From positions 1 through 10,889 of the forward strand of contig JANXSV010000042.1 of NCBI GenBank assembly GCA_025356505.1: a stretch of DNA of 10,889 nucleotides. The letters are read 5' to 3'. The notes beneath the pieces are model-generated. The model saw only the letters and a program-made list of their open reading frames with translations. It made no database searches and had not been told where the DNA came from. Below are positions 7,359 to 10,889 of this stretch, in pieces. The first letter of the stretch is position 1; every line of letters begins with the position of its first letter. This DNA is from Methylovirgula sp. (lineage in GTDB: Bacteria; Pseudomonadota; Alphaproteobacteria; Rhizobiales; Beijerinckiaceae). The position numbers were made by a program, and so were the translations under genes.

Positions 7359-8051
7359 TTACTTTTCGGCGAGTACCGAATATTGGCCGCCGAGCGGCAA
7401 CCATGCCAACTTCGGCTCCATAGGGCGAAGCGAGGCCAATTTGCGCGGGAAAAACACATGATAACTGATGCTGACGTTTTTCCAGCCCGCAGTGCGGAAT
7501 GCGTTAGCGAAGGCTCCGGCGCGAATGAGCTTGGCGTTGATATCAAAGGGACAGGTATTGACCGCATGTACTGTCAACGGATTGAGCGGATTATGCTCAA
7601 AAATGGCCAGCCTGCCGCCCGGCTTCACCACGCGGCGCAACTCGCCGAGCCAATGCAAATGCTCCTCATGCGGGATATGATGAAACACACAGGCCGAGAA
7701 CGCAGCGTCAAAACTATCGTCGGCCACCGGAATTCGGTTATCGGACATTTTGATGCCCGCAGCTTCAGGGAACCGCTCCAGCGCAATATCGAGGCTGCGC
7801 TGGGAAACGTCCACGCCGGTCAGATGCGAGGCTGCGAAATATTTGCGGAAATATGGAAATGAATTGCCGGTGCCGGAGCCAAAATCGAGCAGGGTTTGTG
7901 CGTCCTGCGGCACCATCTGGCGGAATTCGCGGATCTTATACTCTGCGAAATATTCCGGCCCCTCGCCCGTTACGGCGATGTTCGCCCGGTGCTGTTTATC
8001 ATATTCGTCGGCAAATTGATCAAATTCGGCATTGTCGACCATGAACCACAT
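7359..8051 (-). CDS. Class I SAM-dependent methyltransferase
   Basis: This 230-residue cytoplasmic enzyme transfers a methyl group from S-adenosylmethionine to an unknown acceptor. The glycine-rich SAM-binding motif I is TLLDFGSGTGNSFPYF (about 53-68). The acidic end of strand 2 is LTGVDVSQRSLDIA, followed by DNRIPVADDSFDAAFSACVFHHIPHEEHLHWLGELRRVVKPGGRLAIFEHNPLNP, which covers motifs II and III and is typical of the Methyltransf_11/25 group. Three starts compete: ATG at 8051 (used here), ATG at 8042, which gives MVDNAEFDQFADEYDKQH and resembles relatives well, and GTG at 8075. The spacing of AGG/AGGGA favours none clearly. It lies between a GtrB-like glycosyltransferase and a GT-C-like membrane protein, so a sugar or lipid-linked acceptor is a reasonable guess. 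Confidence 0.9.
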   Translation of the reverse strand: MWFMVDNAEFDQFADEYDKQHRANIAVTGEGPEYFAEYKIREFRQMVPQDAQTLLDFGSGTGNSFPYFRKYFAASHLTGVDVSQRSLDIALERFPEAAGIKMSDNRIPVADDSFDAAFSACVFHHIPHEEHLHWLGELRRVVKPGGRLAIFEHNPLNPLTVHAVNTCPFDINAKLIRAGAFANAFRTAGWKNVSISYHVFFPRKLASLRPMEPKLAWLPLGGQYSVLAEK

Positions 8052-8177
8052 ATCCCTATTACCTGCCGGGCCCACCGCATGTCAGTCTTTGCCCGCTCAA
8101 ATCACTCTTACGTAAAATCTCTATACACGAACTTTTGTTTGAAAATGAACTCCGCACGAATAAACTGCGCTGTCTTG

Positions 8178-9182
8178 TTAAGCGGCTCTCTCATGACCTG
8201 ATTTTGTGGCTTCCGGATCGAGCGCGCCGCTATCGCCTGCGCCAAATCCAGCGCGCTGATCCACCACATAAAGCGGCCGGCGTTTTACCTCATTGTAAAT
8301 ACGGCCGATATAGAGGCCCATAATCCCGGTCATCAGCATGTTTATGCCCACTAGAAACGAGATGATGACGATGGTGGAAGACCAGCCATTGACCAGCGAA
8401 CTGTGGGTGAACCACATGGCAATGACATATAGCCCATAAACCAGCGCTAACCCCGAAACGCCCATCCCTGCCCAAAGCGCCATCCGCAAAGGCACGTCGG
8501 AAAAGCCGATGACTCCGTTCAGCGCCAGTTTGATCATCTTGAAAAACGGATATTTTGTCTCGCCCGCAGCGCGCGCCGGACGATGAAATTCGACCGCCGT
8601 CTGTTTGAAGCCCAGCCAAGCAAACATGCCGCGCACGAAGCGGTCCTGTTCAGGCATAATCTTGAAAGCCTCCAAGACCTTGCGATCAATCAGGCGGAAG
8701 TCGCCAACGTCCCGCGGGATGGCAACGCGGGTGAGCTTGTTGAGAAAACGATAGAACAAATCAGCGGTAAACAGCTTGAACCAGGTTTCACCCTCGCGTG
8801 TCAGCCGCTTAGCATAGACCACCTGATAGCCGTCCTTCCAGCGATCAATCATCTGCAAGGTGACTTCCGGCGGATCCTGCAAATCAGCGTCCAAAACGAT
8901 GATTGCATCGCCCTGCGCCACGTCCATGCCCGCAGTTATGGCAATCTGATGGCCAAAATTGCGTGAAAAACCCAGAAGTCGATAGTTCGGATGGATTTGG
9001 ATTTGCTGCGCCAGATAGGCTTCGCTGCCGTCTTTTGAGCCATCATTGACAAAAATAACCTCTGCGGGGCCGTCGAGTTTGGCCAGCATGTCCTCGAGGC
9101 GCGGCAAGAGTAAAGGCAGAACCTGTTCCTCGTTATAAATCGGGATGATGAAAGAATAACGTATGGCGGAGGAACCGGGCAT
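8178..9182 (-). CDS. Family 2 glycosyltransferase, GtrB/DPM1-like (polyprenyl-phosphate sugar synthase)
   Basis: This 334-residue, membrane-bound enzyme probably moves a sugar from a nucleotide sugar to undecaprenyl phosphate at the cytoplasmic face. The GT-A domain shows SFIIPIYNEEQVL (10-22), VIFVNDGSKDGS (42-53), GFSRNFGHQIAITAGMD (71-87) and the metal-binding VLDADLQDPP (96-105; Asp98, Asp100). DVGDFRLIDRKV (158-169) and EQDRFVRGMFAWLGF (178-192) follow, the standard order for GtrB, DPM1-like and ArnC-type proteins. Two C-terminal membrane helices lie near 234-257 and 269-293. The sugar (glucose, mannose or other) cannot be told. The ATG at 9182 lacks an obvious ribosome binding site, but it places the catalytic domain at the normal distance from the N-terminus. 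Relatives commonly work with a GT-C membrane transferase, and a candidate lies two genes downstream. Confidence 0.94.
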   Translation of the reverse strand: MPGSSAIRYSFIIPIYNEEQVLPLLLPRLEDMLAKLDGPAEVIFVNDGSKDGSEAYLAQQIQIHPNYRLLGFSRNFGHQIAITAGMDVAQGDAIIVLDADLQDPPEVTLQMIDRWKDGYQVVYAKRLTREGETWFKLFTADLFYRFLNKLTRVAIPRDVGDFRLIDRKVLEAFKIMPEQDRFVRGMFAWLGFKQTAVEFHRPARAAGETKYPFFKMIKLALNGVIGFSDVPLRMALWAGMGVSGLALVYGLYVIAMWFTHSSLVNGWSSTIVIISFLVGINMLMTGIMGLYIGRIYNEVKRRPLYVVDQRAGFGAGDSGALDPEATKSGHERAA

Positions 9183-9253
9183 TTAACAACCATGACAGAG
9201 AAACAGACGCAAAAACTAGCATTTGCAACAGGCGGCGGCAAGTTTGGCAGCAC

Positions 9254-9274
9254 GTAAACCGGCGGTTAGTTTAC
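9254..9274. repeat. Inverted repeat over the GntR-family gene's stop codon
   Basis: GTAAAC (9254-9259) and GTTTAC (9269-9274) are perfect inverted arms around nine bases. A second, overlapping pair, AACCG/CGGTT, is centred at 9262. It spans the stop codon of the regulator gene (9266-9268) and lies upstream of the glycosyltransferase start. No T-run follows on the minus strand. It could be a weak terminator or a protein-binding palindrome; the sequence does not decide. Confidence 0.35.
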
Positions 9275-9931
9275 CGACAAAGCGCTGAGTTCCTGTGCCA
9301 CAGTAACGATATGGCTGCGCAAGAGCTCTGCCGCGCCTGTGAAATCCGCCCGGCGGCACAGTTCTAAAATTTGGCCATGTTCCTCCTGCGCGCGCGCGGT
9401 CGCGCCTGTAATTTGCAGGTGGACGCGGGTATGGCGGTCGCTATCCTGCAACAGATTTTGCACCAGCGCCAAAGCGCGGGGGCGGTTGGCTTTGGCGTAG
9501 AGCATCATATGAAATTGGGCATTGAACACACCCCAGCGGCGGGCGCTGGACTCATGCATGTCCCTGGCGTAGGCGTCCAGCAGGTTTTTTAGGGCCGTGA
9601 AATCATCCGGCGTAAGGTACGGCGCAGACTTCAGCAGCAGCATCGGCTCAAGTGTGGCGCGCAGTTCAAACAATTCCGCCATATCTGGGCGCGAAACCGG
9701 GGCAACGATGGCGCCGCGATGCGCCTGCACTTTGACCAGCCCCTCCGCTTCCAGTTGCAGAAATGCCTCGCGCAGGGGAATCCGGCTGATGCCTAACTCT
9801 TGCGCCAGTGCGCTTTGGCGCAACTGGGATCCGCCGGGCAACTCCCCGTCCAAAATACGGCGGCGCAACTCCTCGACGGCAGCCCCCGCCATGGTTCTAT
9901 GCTGGAGGCTTTTGGCGAGCGGTTCGGCCAT
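9266..9931 (-). CDS. GntR-family transcriptional regulator, FadR/FCD subfamily
   Basis: This 221-residue DNA-binding regulator has the normal length for the FCD group. Residues 14-76 are the winged helix-turn-helix: AAVEELRRRILDGELPGGSQLRQSALAQELGISRIPLREAFLQLEAEGLV, then VQAHRGAIVAPV for the wing. The remainder is the all-helical FCD ligand domain. Its usual metal or ligand histidines are visible as His141 (FNAQFH), His185 (QEEHGQI) and His207 (LRSHIVTV). At the position often held by Asp four residues before the first His there is Asn137, also seen in many relatives. Such regulators usually repress nearby catabolic genes and respond to a small carboxylate. It lies 50 bases downstream of the DapA-family gene on the same strand, so it probably controls that gene and itself from a site beyond the right edge. 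Confidence 0.93.
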   Translation of the reverse strand: MAEPLAKSLQHRTMAGAAVEELRRRILDGELPGGSQLRQSALAQELGISRIPLREAFLQLEAEGLVKVQAHRGAIVAPVSRPDMAELFELRATLEPMLLLKSAPYLTPDDFTALKNLLDAYARDMHESSARRWGVFNAQFHMMLYAKANRPRALALVQNLLQDSDRHTRVHLQITGATARAQEEHGQILELCRRADFTGAAELLRSHIVTVAQELSALSVN

Positions 9932-9981
9932 GGTTTCGTATTTCCGGTGACGGGCTATGCGGCGCTTTAAGGCTTGCGCTG

Positions 9982-10875
9982 TTAAAGAGTCGGCAATTCC
10001 GGACGGGTTGCCATTGCATCGCGAATGGTTTTTTCAACGCTGGCGCGCAGGGTTCCGGTGAGCGGCTGACGCGGCATGCGCACCCGATCATTCGAGCCTA
10101 TGGCGAGAACCTCGGCGAGTTTGATGTTCTGCACGAGGTAGGAACTGACGTCGAGATCGAGCAGCGGACGGAACCAGCTGTAGATTTTCAGCGCTTCTGG
10201 CCGGCGGCCAAGCTGCATCAGCTTATAGATGGCCACTGTCTCTTTGGGAAAAGCACAGACCAACCCGGCAACCCAGCCCTGTGCGCCGACGCTCAAAGCT
10301 TCAAAAGCCAGATTATCAACGCCGGTCAGCACTGTGTAGCGCGAACCGAGGCGGTTGAAGATTTCGGTCGTGCGCCGGATATCGTCTGAAGATTCCTTTA
10401 TTGCGACGAAGCGCGAATCTGCAGCCAGCTCTTCCATGATGTCCGGAGTGATATCCACCTTATAAGCGAGCCGGTTTGAATAAATCATAATTGGCAGGTC
10501 GCCTGCCTGCGCCACCATCCGCAATGTGGCCACGGTTTCAACCGCATTGGTGTGATAAACGAGGCTTGGAACCACCATAAGGCCATCTGCACCAGCTTTT
10601 GCCGCCATTTTGGCGAGGGTGCAGGATTCTTGGGTGGAAGCGGCAGCAACAGTCATCAATACCGGGCGTGAACCGGCAATTTTGCGGGCAGTGCGCAGCA
10701 CGTCAATGCGCTCATCCAGCGCAAGCATCGGCCCCTCACCCAAAGATCCGCAGACGATAAGGCCATCGCAGCCTGCATCCATCTGCAATTGGAAACACCG
10801 CTCCATTTCGGCGTGATCGAGCGCGCCGTCTGGCGTGAATTTGGTGGTGACTGCTGGAAGAACGCCTGTCCACAT
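9982..10875 (-). CDS. DapA-family (dihydrodipicolinate synthase-like) lyase or deaminase
   Basis: This 297-residue TIM-barrel enzyme belongs to the Schiff-base class I aldolase group that includes DapA, N-acetylneuraminate lyase and 1-pyrroline-4-hydroxy-2-carboxylate deaminase. The Schiff-base lysine is Lys160 in FVAIKESSDD and the catalytic tyrosine is Tyr132 in IMIYSNR, aligned with Lys161 and Tyr133 of E. coli DapA. Tyr107 is also kept (VPSLVYHTN). The canonical Thr44-Thr45 of DapA (GTTGE) is replaced by GSLGE (43-47). This argues against lysine biosynthesis and for another 2-oxo acid substrate. A GntR/FCD regulator directly downstream fits a catabolic role, for example hydroxyproline degradation; this is inferred. 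The ATG at 10875 has AAGG eight bases upstream, and the start lies 14 bases from the window's right edge, so its promoter is not visible. Confidence 0.9.
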   Translation of the reverse strand: MWTGVLPAVTTKFTPDGALDHAEMERCFQLQMDAGCDGLIVCGSLGEGPMLALDERIDVLRTARKIAGSRPVLMTVAAASTQESCTLAKMAAKAGADGLMVVPSLVYHTNAVETVATLRMVAQAGDLPIMIYSNRLAYKVDITPDIMEELAADSRFVAIKESSDDIRRTTEIFNRLGSRYTVLTGVDNLAFEALSVGAQGWVAGLVCAFPKETVAIYKLMQLGRRPEALKIYSWFRPLLDLDVSSYLVQNIKLAEVLAIGSNDRVRMPRQPLTGTLRASVEKTIRDAMATRPELPTL

Positions 10876-10889
10876 GGGCTTTGCCTTTT

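Noticed and set aside
7314..7862. Plus-strand open frame of 182 codons opposite the methyltransferase
   Set aside because: The methyltransferase on the minus strand carries the full SAM motif set; the antisense product resembles nothing.
9808..10389. Plus-strand open frame of 193 codons spanning the GntR and DapA-family genes
   Set aside because: It crosses two well-supported minus-strand genes and the gap between them, so it is a shadow frame.

Overview
The window looks like chromosomal DNA of an alphaproteobacterium, probably of the order Hyphomicrobiales. Three things point there: the overall protein character, a DUF2865-type protein (a family I know mainly from that order), and a TTAA-N7-TTAA box of the kind bound by the alphaproteobacterial regulator CtrA. 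No phage, transposon, CRISPR array, tRNA or rRNA was seen. Coding density is high, and no gene-free gap exceeds about 280 bases.

Left block (1-2911). The minus strand carries the start of a urea ABC uptake operon: urtA (periplasmic urea-binding protein), then urtB (permease), which runs off the left edge. urtC, urtD, urtE and possibly urease genes are expected beyond that edge. A textbook sigma-54 (-24/-12) promoter sits just upstream of urtA, so the operon is probably under nitrogen (NtrC-type) control. A strong hairpin lies between urtA and urtB and may set their expression ratio.

Middle block (2912-5621, plus strand). A histidine phosphatase gene is joined by a stop/start overlap to a family III CoA-transferase gene. 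After a 158-base gap comes a secreted or membrane-anchored DUF2865-type protein.

Right block (5675-10875, minus strand). Five genes face left with gaps of 50 to 126 bases. In transcription order they are a DapA-family lyase or deaminase, a GntR/FCD regulator, a GtrB-like family 2 glycosyltransferase, a class I SAM-dependent methyltransferase, and a large multi-span membrane protein resembling GT-C glycosyltransferases. The first two look like a small catabolic unit. The last three look like a cell-envelope glycosylation unit in which a polyprenyl-phosphate sugar made at the inner face is used by a membrane transferase at the outer face.

Nothing here amounts to a clearly new biological system. 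The items most worth testing are the sigma-54 control of urt, the CtrA-like box, the phosphatase/CoA-transferase pair, and the unassigned glycosylation module.
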